NCBI GenBank assembly: GCA_018241225.1
Contig: JAFEEG010000041.1
Span: 1 to 64,000 of the forward strand
Length of the DNA: 64,000 nucleotides
Direction of reading: 5' to 3'
Origin: Pseudomonadota bacterium
Lineage (GTDB): Bacteria > Pseudomonadota > Gammaproteobacteria > Burkholderiales > Burkholderiaceae_C
Positions 24,217-33,538 of the stretch are shown piece after piece. The notes beneath the pieces were generated by a model, which made no database searches, had not been told where the DNA came from, and saw only the letters and a program-made list of their open reading frames with translations. How positions within the stretch are numbered: the stretch's first letter is position 1; each line of letters opens with the position of its first letter. The position numbers and the translations under genes were made by a program.

Positions 24217-25563
24217 TCAGAGCTTCTTGACCAGCACCTGGCTCTTGCGATCCCAGTTGTACTTGCGCTTGCGTGCCTCGGGCAGCCAGTCCGGGTCGAC
24301 CATCTGGAAGCCGCGCTTGATGAACCAGTGCATGGTGCGGGTGGTCAGCACGAAGATGCTGTCCAGCCCCATGACCTTGGCGCGCTGCTCGATGCGCTTG
24401 AGGATGCGTTCGCCGTCGCCCTGCGACTGCACGTTGGCCGAGACCGTCAGTGCCGCCATTTCACCGGTGCGCGCCTCGGGGTAGGGGTAGAGGGCAGCGC
24501 AGCCGAAGATCACGCCGTCGTGCTCGATCACGGTGTAGTGGTCCACGTCGCGCTCGATCTCGGTACGGTCGCGCTTGACCAGCGTGCCGTCGCGCTCGAA
24601 GGGCTCGATCAGCTGCAGGATGCCGCCGATGTCGTCCACCGTGGCTTCGCGCAGGCTTTCCAGCTTCTCGTCCACCACCATGGTGCCGATGCCGTCGTGC
24701 ACGTACACCTCCAGCAGCAGCGAGCCGTCCACCGAGAAGGGCAGGATGTGGTTGCGCTCCACCCCGCCCACGCAGGCCTTCACGCAGTGCTGCAGGTAGA
24801 AGGCGGTGTCGGTGGGGCGCTGCGGCGGTGCCAGGGTGGTCAGCAGCTTCTGGGCGGCGGCCAGGGGCAGCTCGGTGTCGATCGGGTTTTCTTCGCTGAT
24901 GGGATGCGCCGGGTCTTGCGCAATGCCCGGGACCTCGGTCAGGAAGATCAGCTTGTCCGCCTGGATGCCGATGGCCACGCTGGTGGCCACTTCTTCCATG
25001 GTCAGGTTGAAGGCCTCGCCCGTGGGCGAGAAGCCGAAGGGCGACATCAGCACCATGGCGCCGAAATCCAGTGCGCGGCGGATGCCCACCACGTCGACCT
25101 TGCGCACCAGGCCCGAATGCTTGAAGTCGACCCCGTCCACCACGCCCACCGGCCGGGCGGTGATGAAGTTGCCCGAGATCACCCGTACGGTGGAGCCCGC
25201 CATGGGCGTATTGGGCAGGCCCTGGCTGAAGGCGGCCTCGATCTCGTAGCGCAGCTGGCCGGCGGCCTCCTGGGCGCAGTCCAGCGCCACCGCGTCGGTG
25301 ATGCGGATACCGTGCGAATACTTCGCCTCGTGGCCCTTGGCCTTGAGCTGCTCGTTGACCTGCGGCCGGAAGCCGTGCACCAGCACCACCTTCACGCCCA
25401 TGCTCTGGATCAGGGCCAGGTCTTGCGCAATGTTCTGCAGCTTGCCGGCCGCGATCGCCTCGCCCGCCATGGCGACCACGAAGGTCTTGCCCCGGTGCAT
25501 GTGGATGTAGGGCGCCACCGAGCGGAACCAGGGGACGAAGGTGAAGTTGAAGACAGTGGACAT
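24217..25563 (-). CDS. argA: amino-acid N-acetyltransferase (N-acetylglutamate synthase)
   Basis: A 448-residue two-domain ArgA that makes N-acetylglutamate, the first intermediate of arginine synthesis. The N-terminal amino-acid-kinase-like domain (about 1-290) shows KTFVVAMAGEAI, LVHGFRPQVNEQL and the MSPFGFSPTGEAFNL loop. The C-terminal GNAT domain (about 300-448) shows REATVDDIGGILQLIEP, the MAALTVSANVQSQGDGERIL acetyl-CoA site and TTRTMHWFIKRGFQ. Start at 25563 is taken because it matches the family N-terminus (FVPWFRSVAPYIHMHRGKTFV follows); a longer frame would run into the hrpA promoter region. The ribosome site is weak. Divergent from hrpA. Confidence 0.94.
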   Translation of the reverse strand: MSTVFNFTFVPWFRSVAPYIHMHRGKTFVVAMAGEAIAAGKLQNIAQDLALIQSMGVKVVLVHGFRPQVNEQLKAKGHEAKYSHGIRITDAVALDCAQEAAGQLRYEIEAAFSQGLPNTPMAGSTVRVISGNFITARPVGVVDGVDFKHSGLVRKVDVVGIRRALDFGAMVLMSPFGFSPTGEAFNLTMEEVATSVAIGIQADKLIFLTEVPGIAQDPAHPISEENPIDTELPLAAAQKLLTTLAPPQRPTDTAFYLQHCVKACVGGVERNHILPFSVDGSLLLEVYVHDGIGTMVVDEKLESLREATVDDIGGILQLIEPFERDGTLVKRDRTEIERDVDHYTVIEHDGVIFGCAALYPYPEARTGEMAALTVSANVQSQGDGERILKRIEQRAKVMGLDSIFVLTTRTMHWFIKRGFQMVDPDWLPEARKRKYNWDRKSQVLVKKL

Positions 25564-25678
25564 GCGCCGGGTGTGACGGAGGTCTAGCAGGGGGACGGTG
25601 GGCCCGCAGCCTGGGCGGGGATAATTCCGCAATTGTCCATCAAGCTTTTCCCGGAGCCGTTGCGCTCAACCATTCGCC

Positions 25679-28600
25679 TTGTCTGCCGTCTCTCCCGCCC
25701 CCGTCCTGAAGATCGAATTCCCCGAATCGCTGCCCGTTTCCGCGCGGCGTGAGGAGATCGCAGATGCCATTGCGGCGCACCAGGTGGTGATCGTCTGCGG
25801 CGAAACCGGCTCGGGCAAGACGACCCAGCTGCCCAAGATCGCCCTGGCCCTGGGGCGCGGCAAGCTCAACGCGCCGCCCGGCAAGGGCCGCCTCATCGGC
25901 CACACACAGCCGCGGCGCATTGCCGCCAGCTCGGTGGCCAAGCGCATTGCCGAGGAGCTGAAGACGCCGCTGGGCGAGGTGGTGGGCTTCAAGGTGCGCT
26001 TCCAGGACCGATTGAGCCGCGATGCCTCGGTCAAGCTGATGACCGATGGCATCTTGCTGGCCGAGACGCAGACCGACCCGCTGCTCAAGGCCTACGACAC
26101 CCTCATCATCGACGAGGCCCACGAGCGCTCGCTGAACATCGACTTCCTGCTGGGCTACCTGCGCGAGATATTGCCGCGCCGGCCCGACCTGAAGCTGATC
26201 GTGACTTCGGCAACCATCGACGCGGAGCGCTTTGCGCAGCATTTCGCGTCGGCTCGTGGGGGCGAGATGATTCCTGCGCCCGTCATCTACGTTTCGGGCC
26301 GGACCTTCCCCGTCGAGCAGCGCTACCGCCCCTTCGAGGAATCGCGCGACTACGACCTGAACGATGCCATTGCCGACGGCGTGGACGAACTCTGGCGCGA
26401 CCCGCGCGATGGCGGCGACATCCTGGTCTTCCTGCCCGGCGAGCGCGAGATCCGCGAGGCGGCCGACCACCTGCGCAAGCACCTGTCGCACCAGCCGCTG
26501 CTGCGCAATGCCGAGGTGTTGCCCCTGTTCGCCCGCCTGTCGCAGGCCGAGCAGGACCGCATCTTCGACAGCCACGCCGGGCGGCGCATCGTGCTGGCCA
26601 CCAACGTGGCCGAGACCTCGCTCACCGTGCCCGGCATCCGCTACGTGATCGATGCCGGCACGGCGCGCGTCAAGCGCTACAGCTTCCGCAGCAAGGTCGA
26701 GCAGTTGCTGGTGGAGCCGGTGAGCCAGGCTGCCGCCAACCAGCGCGCCGGCCGCTGCGGGCGCGTGGCCAACGGCATCTGCATCCGCCTGTACGACGAG
26801 AAGGACTTCAACGGCCGGCCGCGCTTTACCGACCCCGAGATCCTGCGCAGCTCGCTGGCCGGCGTCATCCTGCGCATGAAGTCGCTGCACCTGGGCGACG
26901 TGGAGCGCTTTCCGTTTCTCGAAGCGCCCTCGCGCCGTGCCATTGCCGACGGCTACCAGCTGCTCAACGAGCTGGGCGCGGTGGACGATGCCAACGAGCT
27001 CACGCCCATGGGCGGCGAGCTGGCCAAGTTGCCGCTGGACCCGCGCGTGGCCCGCATGATCGTGGAAGCGCGATCGCGCGGCGCGCTCGAAGAAGTGCTG
27101 GTGATCGCCTCGGCCCTGTCGGTGCAGGACGTGCGCGACCGCCCGCTCGACGCGCAGGCGCAGGCCGACCAGGCCCACGCCAAGTTCGACGACGAGAAGA
27201 GCGAGTTCAGCGGCTACCTGCGCCTGTGGAAGTGGATCCACGATGCGCGCGGTGGCCATGGAGACAGTCACAAGCTGAGCAACCGGCAGTACGAGCAACT
27301 GCTGCGCCAGAACTTCGTGAACGTGCGGCGCGTGCGTGAATGGCGCGACATCCATTCGCAACTGCTCACGGTGGTGACCGAGCACAAGTGGCGCATCAAC
27401 ACCCAGCCCGCCAGCTACGAGCAGCTGCACCAGGCCATGCTCTCGGGCCTGCTGGGCAACATCGGCTGGAAACTGGAGGACGACGAGGCCTACCTGGGTG
27501 CGCGCGGCATCAAGTTCTATCGTCATCCTGGCGCACATTTGAAGAAGAAGCCCGGCCGCTGGATCGTGGTGGCCGAACTGGTGGAAACCGCGCGGCTGTT
27601 CGGCCGCGGCATTGCCAACATCGAGCCGCAGTGGCTCGAGCAGGTGGCGGGGCACTTGCTGAAAAAGCAGATGCTCGACCCGCACTGGGAAAAGAAGGGC
27701 GCGCAGGTCACGGCACTGGAGCGCGCCACGCTGTACGGCCTGGTGGTCTACAGCGGCCGCCGCGTGGACTTCAGCCGCATCGACCCGGCCGCCGCGCGCG
27801 AGATCTTCATCCGCGAGGCGCTGGTGGCTGGCCAGTGGGAAAGCAACCTGCCGTTCCTGGCGGCCAACCGCAAGCTGGTGCGCGAGGTCGAGGCGCTGGA
27901 GCACAAGTCGCGCCGGCAGGACGTGCTGGTGGACGACGAGCTCATCTTCGCCTTCTACGACGCGCAGATTCCGCCCGACGTGGCCAATGGGGCCAGCCTG
28001 GAGAGCTGGTGGAAGAGCGCCTCGCGCGAGACGCCGCGCCTCTTGTACCTCACGCGCGACGAGCTCATGCGCCACCAGGCGGCGGGCATCACCACCCAGG
28101 CCTTTCCGCCGACGTTGCGCCTGGGCGGCGTGGATTGCGCCGCCACCTATCTGCACGAACCCGGGGACGCCAAGGATGGTCTCACGGTGACCGTGCCTCT
28201 GTTCGTGCTCAACCAGGTGAGCGAGGAGCGCTGCGAGTGGCTGGTAACCGGCATGCTCAAGGACAAGATCCAGGCGCTGCTGAAAAGCCTGCCGCAGCGC
28301 CCGCGTTCGCGCCTGGTGCCGCTGCCGGAAACGGCGGCGCGCTATGCCGAGCAGCTTTCAGTGCCCGAGGCCTTCGGCCACGGTTCGCTCACCGATGCGC
28401 TGCTCAAGCTCGTGCGCGATGCCACCAGCCTCGACGTCAAGCGCACCGACTTCAAGCTCGAGATGCTGGCGCCGCACATGTTCATGAACCTGCGGGTGGT
28501 GGACGAGCACGGCCGGCAACTGGGCACGGGGCGCAACCTGGGTGCCTTGAAGGCCGAACTGGGCGCCCAGGCGCGTGGCGCTTTCCAGGCGCTGGCCGGC

Positions 28601-29560
28601 ATCCAGGTGAAGAAGTCGGCGCCGGGCGTGGCGCAGCCGCCGGACACCGCGCCCAAGGGCAAGGTGGTGGAAACGGCCGCCAAGGCCGAAGCCACGCCGG
28701 CGTTGCCGGCCGGCCAGCGCTACACGGCCTGGACCTTTGGCGAACTGCCCGAACTCATGGAAGTGCGGCGAGGCGCGCAGTCGCTGGTGGGCTTTCCTGC
28801 GCTGGTGGATGCGGGTGACGCCGTCACCATCGAGGTGTTCGACGAGCCCGAGGTGGCTGCGGCCAAGCATCGTGCCGGCTTGCGCCGCTTGTTCGCGCTG
28901 CAACTGAAAGACGCGCTCAAGTACCTGGAAAAGAACATCCCGGACCTGCAGAAGATGGCCGTGGCCTTCATGCCGCTGGGCACGCTGGAGGACTTGCGCG
29001 CGCAGATCATCGACGTGGCGCTGGAGCGCGCCTTCCTGCAGTCGCCGCTGCCTTCGGACGAATTCGATTTCAAGAAGCGCATGGACGAGGGAAGAGGGCG
29101 CCTGACGCTCATTGCCAACGAGGTCGCGCGCCTGGCCGGCGTGGTGCTGGCCGAATACGCCACCGCCGCGCGCAAGATCAAGGACACCAAGATCCAGCCC
29201 GAAGCCACGCAGGATGCGGCCCAGCAACTGCAGCGACTGGTGGGCAAGCGCTTCGTGGCGGACACACCGTGGAGCGCGCTGCAGCATTTCGCGCGCTATC
29301 TCAAGGCCATCACGCTGCGCCTGGACAAGCTGCGCGCCGATCCGGCGCGCGACACCGCCAAGCTGGCCGAACTCAAGCCGCAGGAACAGCGCTACTGGCG
29401 CCTGGTGGCCGAGCGCAAGGGTGTCGTGGATGAGCGGATGAGCGAGTTCCGCTGGCTGCTCGAGGAATTGCGCGTGAGCTTCTTTGCGCAGGAGTTGCGT
29501 ACGCCCCAGCCCGTCAGCATCAAGCGGCTGGACAAGGCCTGGGCGCAGCTAGGTCACTAG
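25679..29560 (+). CDS. hrpA: ATP-dependent RNA helicase HrpA
   Basis: A 1293-residue DEAH-box helicase with motif I GETGSGKT (41-48), DEAH (145-148), SAT in VTSATIDAERF, motif VI QRAGRCGR (355-362), then helicase-associated and OB-like domains and the long HrpA-specific C-terminal region ending in VSIKRLDKAWAQLGH. E. coli HrpA (about 1300 residues) acts in mRNA metabolism and at stalled ribosomes. The only plausible start in frame is TTG at 25679; the nearest GGAG is about 23 bp upstream, so the true start is uncertain, perhaps a few codons away. A low-complexity Ala/Lys patch (about 985-1015) interrupts the C-terminal region. Divergent from argA with 115 bp between. Confidence 0.93.
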   Translation: MSAVSPAPVLKIEFPESLPVSARREEIADAIAAHQVVIVCGETGSGKTTQLPKIALALGRGKLNAPPGKGRLIGHTQPRRIAASSVAKRIAEELKTPLGEVVGFKVRFQDRLSRDASVKLMTDGILLAETQTDPLLKAYDTLIIDEAHERSLNIDFLLGYLREILPRRPDLKLIVTSATIDAERFAQHFASARGGEMIPAPVIYVSGRTFPVEQRYRPFEESRDYDLNDAIADGVDELWRDPRDGGDILVFLPGEREIREAADHLRKHLSHQPLLRNAEVLPLFARLSQAEQDRIFDSHAGRRIVLATNVAETSLTVPGIRYVIDAGTARVKRYSFRSKVEQLLVEPVSQAAANQRAGRCGRVANGICIRLYDEKDFNGRPRFTDPEILRSSLAGVILRMKSLHLGDVERFPFLEAPSRRAIADGYQLLNELGAVDDANELTPMGGELAKLPLDPRVARMIVEARSRGALEEVLVIASALSVQDVRDRPLDAQAQADQAHAKFDDEKSEFSGYLRLWKWIHDARGGHGDSHKLSNRQYEQLLRQNFVNVRRVREWRDIHSQLLTVVTEHKWRINTQPASYEQLHQAMLSGLLGNIGWKLEDDEAYLGARGIKFYRHPGAHLKKKPGRWIVVAELVETARLFGRGIANIEPQWLEQVAGHLLKKQMLDPHWEKKGAQVTALERATLYGLVVYSGRRVDFSRIDPAAAREIFIREALVAGQWESNLPFLAANRKLVREVEALEHKSRRQDVLVDDELIFAFYDAQIPPDVANGASLESWWKSASRETPRLLYLTRDELMRHQAAGITTQAFPPTLRLGGVDCAATYLHEPGDAKDGLTVTVPLFVLNQVSEERCEWLVTGMLKDKIQALLKSLPQRPRSRLVPLPETAARYAEQLSVPEAFGHGSLTDALLKLVRDATSLDVKRTDFKLEMLAPHMFMNLRVVDEHGRQLGTGRNLGALKAELGAQARGAFQALAGIQVKKSAPGVAQPPDTAPKGKVVETAAKAEATPALPAGQRYTAWTFGELPELMEVRRGAQSLVGFPALVDAGDAVTIEVFDEPEVAAAKHRAGLRRLFALQLKDALKYLEKNIPDLQKMAVAFMPLGTLEDLRAQIIDVALERAFLQSPLPSDEFDFKKRMDEGRGRLTLIANEVARLAGVVLAEYATAARKIKDTKIQPEATQDAAQQLQRLVGKRFVADTPWSALQHFARYLKAITLRLDKLRADPARDTAKLAELKPQEQRYWRLVAERKGVVDERMSEFRWLLEELRVSFFAQELRTPQPVSIKRLDKAWAQLGH

Positions 29561-29581
29561 CGAGGGTGCTGTCGGTCGTCG

Positions 29582-29740
29582 CTATAACCTGCCCATGAGC
29601 AGCAGGATGACCACGATCAGCAGCACCAGGCCAACACCGCCGCTGGGCACGTAGCCCCAGCCGCGGCTGTAGCCCCAACTGGGCAGCGCGCCGATCAGCA
29701 TCAGGATCAGCACGATCAGGAGGATGAAAGACAGGGACAT
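29582..29740 (-). CDS. DUF3309-family small membrane protein
   Basis: A 52-residue protein, MSLSFILLIVLILMLIGALP at its N-terminus, then PSWGYSRGWGYVPSGGVG and a second hydrophobic stretch ending LLLMGRL. This two-helix architecture with a central Trp/Tyr/Gly segment is the DUF3309 signature. Members are common in proteobacteria; the function is unknown. GGAG lies 7 bp before the ATG. It is convergent with hrpA, only 21 bp between stops, and apparently monocistronic. Confidence 0.88.
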   Translation of the reverse strand: MSLSFILLIVLILMLIGALPSWGYSRGWGYVPSGGVGLVLLIVVILLLMGRL

Positions 29741-29880
29741 CTTGTTTCTCCGTGTGTTGTCGGATGTCCCATGGTGGCCGCGAGCCCGCGCATGCAGTTA
29801 GCGATAACTGCGCCTTCACCGGTCAGGAAGCACCGACCGATCCTGTCAGCCAAGCCGCTGGGGCCCGGCCGCAAATGGCG

Positions 29881-31062
29881 TCAGAGCCGGGCGAGCCGGT
29901 CCAGCGCGGTGTTCAGCGTCTCGTCCTTCTTGGCGAAGCAGAAACGCACCACGCGCTGGTCGAAACCGTCGCCGTAGAAGGCTGACAGTGGAATGGCCGC
30001 CACGCCGATCTCGCTGGTCAGCCACAGGCAGAAGTCGGCTTCGCTCTTGTCGCTCACCTCGGAGATGTCAACGCACTGGAAGTAGGTGCCCTGCGAGGGC
30101 AGCAGCTTCAGGCGCGTCCGGGCCAGCCCCGCGGCAAACAGGTCGCGCTTGCGCTGGTAGAAGGCCGGCAGTTCCAGATAGGGCTTGGGGTCGGCCATGT
30201 AGGCCGCCAGGGCATGCTGCATGGGCGTGTTCACGGTGAACACGTTGAACTGGTGCACCTTGCGGAACTCGGCCGTCAGCGGCGCAGGCGCTGCCACGTA
30301 GCCCACCTTCCAACCGGTCACGTGGTAGGTCTTGCCGAAGCTGCTGACGATGAAGCTGCGCGCAGCCAGGCCCGGGAAGCTGGCCGCACTCTGGTGCCTG
30401 GCTTCGCCGTAGACCATGTGCTCGTACACCTCGTCGCTGATGACGAAGATGTCGGTGGGCGCCAACAGTTCCTCGAGCTGGCGCATCTCGGCCGCAGTCC
30501 ATACCGTGGCGCTCGGGTTGTGCGGCGTGTTGATGATGATGGCGCGCGTGCGCGGCGTGATGGCCGCTGCAATGCGGCCGAAGTCGGGCCGGAAGGTGCC
30601 GGGCGTGAGCGGCACGCGCACCACCCTGCCGCCGGCCAGGTCGATGTTGGGCACGTAGCTGTCGTAGCACGGCTCCAGCACGATCACTTCGTCGCCCGGG
30701 CGCACGATCGCCAGGATGGCCGTGATGATTGCCTGGGTTGCACCGGCCGTGACGGTGATCTCGTCGGCCGCGCGATAGGCATGGCCATAGAGCTGCGCGA
30801 TCTTGGCCGAGATGGCCTCGCGCAGCGCCGGGATGCCCGGCATCGGCGGGTACTGGTTGTGGCCCGCGGCCATGGCGGCGCTCACGTCGGCCAGCAGTTG
30901 CGGGTCGCAGTTGAAGTCCGGAAAACCCTGGCCCAGGTTCACCGCGTTCCTCTCGGCCGCCAGGGCCGACATCACGGTGAAGATGGTGGTGCCCACGGCG
31001 GGCAGCTTGGTATCGATGGCGGGGGTGCGGGCGCTGGGGTTGCTCACGGTCGGGGTGCTCAC
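29881..31062 (-). CDS. methionine aminotransferase (YbdL-like, class I/II)
   Basis: A 393-residue PLP aminotransferase. Landmarks are AVNLGQGFPDFNCDP (40-54), GATQAIITAI (107-116), NTPHNPSA (178-185), ISDEVYEHMVY (208-218) and the PLP lysine K244 in SSFGKTYHVTGWKVGY. The NLGQGFPDF and FGKTYHVTGWK forms match E. coli YbdL, which prefers methionine, histidine and phenylalanine. The start is GTG at 31060-31062, overlapping the cysB stop as GTGA, so it is translationally coupled to the sulfur regulator. A role in methionine salvage or sulfur amino-acid turnover is therefore attractive (inference). Kynurenine aminotransferase-like activity is an alternative. Confidence 0.9.
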   Translation of the reverse strand: MSTPTVSNPSARTPAIDTKLPAVGTTIFTVMSALAAERNAVNLGQGFPDFNCDPQLLADVSAAMAAGHNQYPPMPGIPALREAISAKIAQLYGHAYRAADEITVTAGATQAIITAILAIVRPGDEVIVLEPCYDSYVPNIDLAGGRVVRVPLTPGTFRPDFGRIAAAITPRTRAIIINTPHNPSATVWTAAEMRQLEELLAPTDIFVISDEVYEHMVYGEARHQSAASFPGLAARSFIVSSFGKTYHVTGWKVGYVAAPAPLTAEFRKVHQFNVFTVNTPMQHALAAYMADPKPYLELPAFYQRKRDLFAAGLARTRLKLLPSQGTYFQCVDISEVSDKSEADFCLWLTSEIGVAAIPLSAFYGDGFDQRVVRFCFAKKDETLNTALDRLARL

Positions 31063-32000
31063 AGTTCGTAGTCTTGCGGGTGGCCGGCCAGGGCCTTGGC
31101 GATCAGGTGCCGGTCCAGCCGGTCGGACAGCAGCTCGGCAAAGCGGAACACGAAGTTGCGCAGGTAGGCGCTTCGCTTGAAGGCCACGCGGGCGATGTTC
31201 TGGCCGAACAGGTGCCCCATCGGGCGCACCGCCAGGTCGGCGTTGGTGTCGTCGCGCACCGCCATCTCGGCCACGATGCCCACGCCCAGGCCCAGTCGCA
31301 CGTAGGTCTTGATGACGTCGGAGTCGATGGCTTCCAGCGCGATGCGCGGCGTCAGCTTCTTGGCGGCAAAGGCGTGGTCGATGCGCGTGCGGCCGGTGAA
31401 GGAGGGGTGGTAGGTGATGATCGGCTCGTTGGCCAGGTCTTCCAGCGAAACGCGTTCCTTGGCCGCCAGCGGATGGTCCTTGGGCAGCACCAGCACGTGC
31501 TGCCATTCGTAGCAGGGCAGGGTCACCAGGTCGGGGTAGTCGGCCAGCGATTCGGTGGCGATGCCGATCTCTGCCACTTCATCCATCACCATGCGTGCCA
31601 CCTGGTCGGGCGAGCCCTGGTGCAGGCTGACGTTGACCTTGGGATAGGCCTCGCGCAGCTTGGCCACCGGCACCGGCAGCACATAGCGGGCCTGGGTGTG
31701 GGTGGTGGCAATGGACAGGGTGCCGGTGTCCTGGGCGCTGAACTGCTCGCCGATGCGGCGCAGGTTGCCCACCTCGCGCATGATCAGCTCGATGCTGGCA
31801 ATGACGTGCTGGCCCGGCTCCGTCACGCGCTTGAGACGCTTGCCGTGGCGCGCGAAGATTTCCACGCCCAACTCTTCTTCCAGTTCGATGATGGCCTTGG
31901 ACACGCCGGGCTGCGAGGTATGGAGCGCCTTGGCAGCCTCGGTCAGGTTGAGGTTGCGCCGCACGGCCTCCTGAACAAATTTGAACTGGTGCAAATTCAT
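31059..32000 (-). CDS. cysB: CysB-type LysR-family sulfur regulator
   Basis: A 313-residue LysR-type regulator whose whole sequence fits CysB/Cbl. The helix-turn-helix is LNLTEAAKALHTSQPGVSKAIIELEEELG (about 17-46), and the effector domain has TTHTQARYVLP (the sulfate-binding TTHTQARY signature), LHQGSPDQVARMV and ITYHPSFTGRTRID. CysB activates cysteine biosynthesis and sulfate uptake genes with N-acetylserine as inducer. GGAA precedes the ATG at usual spacing. Its neighbours are cbiX upstream across a small gap on the same strand and the aminotransferase overlapping its stop, giving a small sulfur/siroheme group. Confidence 0.93.
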   Translation of the reverse strand: MNLHQFKFVQEAVRRNLNLTEAAKALHTSQPGVSKAIIELEEELGVEIFARHGKRLKRVTEPGQHVIASIELIMREVGNLRRIGEQFSAQDTGTLSIATTHTQARYVLPVPVAKLREAYPKVNVSLHQGSPDQVARMVMDEVAEIGIATESLADYPDLVTLPCYEWQHVLVLPKDHPLAAKERVSLEDLANEPIITYHPSFTGRTRIDHAFAAKKLTPRIALEAIDSDVIKTYVRLGLGVGIVAEMAVRDDTNADLAVRPMGHLFGQNIARVAFKRSAYLRNFVFRFAELLSDRLDRHLIAKALAGHPQDYEL

Positions 32001-32063
32001 AACAATTCCATCTTTATTTTGGAATCATTATGCATTCGGAATCTATCTAACGCGCGCCTTAGA

Positions 32064-32432
32064 TCAGTTTTTCAAGGCCAATCGGGCCAGTGCGTCGACG
32101 AGTTCAGGGGTTTCGCCCACGGCTGGGCGCAGGCGCAGTTGCAGCCCCGGGTTGGCCTGCTGCAATTGGGTCATCAGTACCGGCAGGTCTTCCCGCAGGT
32201 GCTTGCCGACACCCAGGAAAATGGGCAGCACATCGACGGCCTGGGCGCCCTGGCCGGCCAGTTCGGTCAAGGCCGTTGCCAGGTCGGGCGTGGCTGCCTC
32301 GAGGTAGGCGCAGCACACGAGCACACCAGGCTCGAGTTGCCGGATGCGCTGCGCTACCGCCTCGACCGGCTCGCGCCAGCGTGCATCGCGGGAGCCATGG
32401 GCAAACAGCACGATGCCGCGCGGCAAATGCAT
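32064..32432 (-). CDS. cbiX: sirohydrochlorin chelatase, CbiX short form
   Basis: A 122-residue single-domain chelatase. The N-terminal LFAHGSRDARW (9-19) contains the metal-handling histidine H12; VCCAYLEAATPDL and VDVLPIFLGVGKHLREDLP with a second histidine near residue 79 complete the active-site pattern. Short CbiX/SirB-like proteins insert cobalt or ferrous iron into sirohydrochlorin; next to cysB the likely product is siroheme for sulfite reductase (inference). Start at 32432 gives the family N-terminus; a longer frame lies within lptG and is rejected. It begins 2 bp after the lptG stop. Confidence 0.9.
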   Translation of the reverse strand: MHLPRGIVLFAHGSRDARWREPVEAVAQRIRQLEPGVLVCCAYLEAATPDLATALTELAGQGAQAVDVLPIFLGVGKHLREDLPVLMTQLQQANPGLQLRLRPAVGETPELVDALARLALKN

Positions 32433-32434
32433 GG

Positions 32435-33538
32435 CTAGCGGCGCAACACCAGCCAGCCGAAGGCCGCCAGCGACATCACGGAGTAGATGATCCCCGGGGC
32501 CGCCGAGGTCAGCATCGGCGACCAGTTGCCCAGGTTGCCGATGTAGCCAAAGACGTTGTTGAGCAGGAAGAAACTGATGCCGATCATCACGCCGCCGAAC
32601 ACGTAGGTGGTGATGCCGCTCTGGCGGAAGTGCAGGTACGCAAAGGGTAGGGCCAGCACCACCATCACCAGGCACGACAGCGGGTAGAACACCTTGCGCC
32701 AGAACTCGATCTCGTAGCGCTGGGCCGTCTGGCCGTTGGCGTCGAGGTGGTTCACGTAGTCGAAGAGGGCCGCAGTGCTCATGCGGTCGGGCTTGAGCAG
32801 CGCCACGGACACCATTTCGCCGGTGAGCGTGCTGTGCCAGTCGAAGCTGGGCAGGCTGGTGGTCTGGATGCGGGCGCGTTCGGCGCTGGTTTCGTAGACC
32901 TGTTGCTCCACCTGCGAGAGATGCCAGATGCCGCCCGAGATGTGCGCCGTCTGTGCGCTGGTCATGCCATGGAGATAGCCGCGGTCGTCGAACTCGAAGA
33001 TGCGCGCATTGGTCAGGGTGCCATCGCGCCCGATGGAGCCCACGTTGACCGCAAAGGACTTGTCACCCTGCTTTTCCTTGAGCCATGCGCCGGTGGCCCC
33101 CGAGGTGGTGATCACGCCCTTGTAGCGCGCCTCCACCAGCTGCGAGGCGCGGTCGGCAGCAGGCGTGAGGTAGTCGCCCGCCGCAAAGGTCAGCAGCACG
33201 AAGCCCAGCCCCAGCACCAGCAGCGTGCGCAGGGCTCGCCAGGGGCCCAGGCCGCTGGTGCGCAGGATGGTGTATTCGGAGCTTTGTGCCAGCCGCGCCA
33301 TCACGAAGATGGTGCCGATGAGCACGGCAATGGGCAGCAGCTCGTACAGGTGGTTGGGAATCAGCAGCGAAACGTAGAGTAACGCCTGGGGCGTGCCGTA
33401 GCCCAGCGTACCGGGCTTGCCGATGGCCTGCAGCTCATCGACGAAATCGAAGAAGAAGAACAGGCACAGAAAGCCGAGGATGACGAAGCCAACGGACTTG
33501 AGCACCTCCGCGTAGATCAAGCGACGGATGGTTCTCAC
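32435..33538 (-). CDS. lptG: LPS export ABC transporter permease LptG
   Basis: A 367-residue YjgP/YjgQ-family permease. There are two transmembrane helices near the N-terminus, a third and fourth around 60-135, a periplasmic beta-jellyroll region (about 140-265, GAWLKEKQGDKSFAV) and a final pair (about 280-365, ending FGWLVLRR). With LptF and LptB2 it extracts lipopolysaccharide from the inner membrane. The start is GTG at 33536-33538 (protein begins RTIRRLIYAEV), overlapping the lptF stop as GTGA. A longer frame would run 28 codons into lptF and is not needed. Confidence 0.94.
   Translation of the reverse strand: MRTIRRLIYAEVLKSVGFVILGFLCLFFFFDFVDELQAIGKPGTLGYGTPQALLYVSLLIPNHLYELLPIAVLIGTIFVMARLAQSSEYTILRTSGLGPWRALRTLLVLGLGFVLLTFAAGDYLTPAADRASQLVEARYKGVITTSGATGAWLKEKQGDKSFAVNVGSIGRDGTLTNARIFEFDDRGYLHGMTSAQTAHISGGIWHLSQVEQQVYETSAERARIQTTSLPSFDWHSTLTGEMVSVALLKPDRMSTAALFDYVNHLDANGQTAQRYEIEFWRKVFYPLSCLVMVVLALPFAYLHFRQSGITTYVFGGVMIGISFFLLNNVFGYIGNLGNWSPMLTSAAPGIIYSVMSLAAFGWLVLRR

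Noticed and set aside
25640..28156. 838-codon minus-strand open frame opposite hrpA
   Set aside because: Antisense of the conserved HrpA helicase core.
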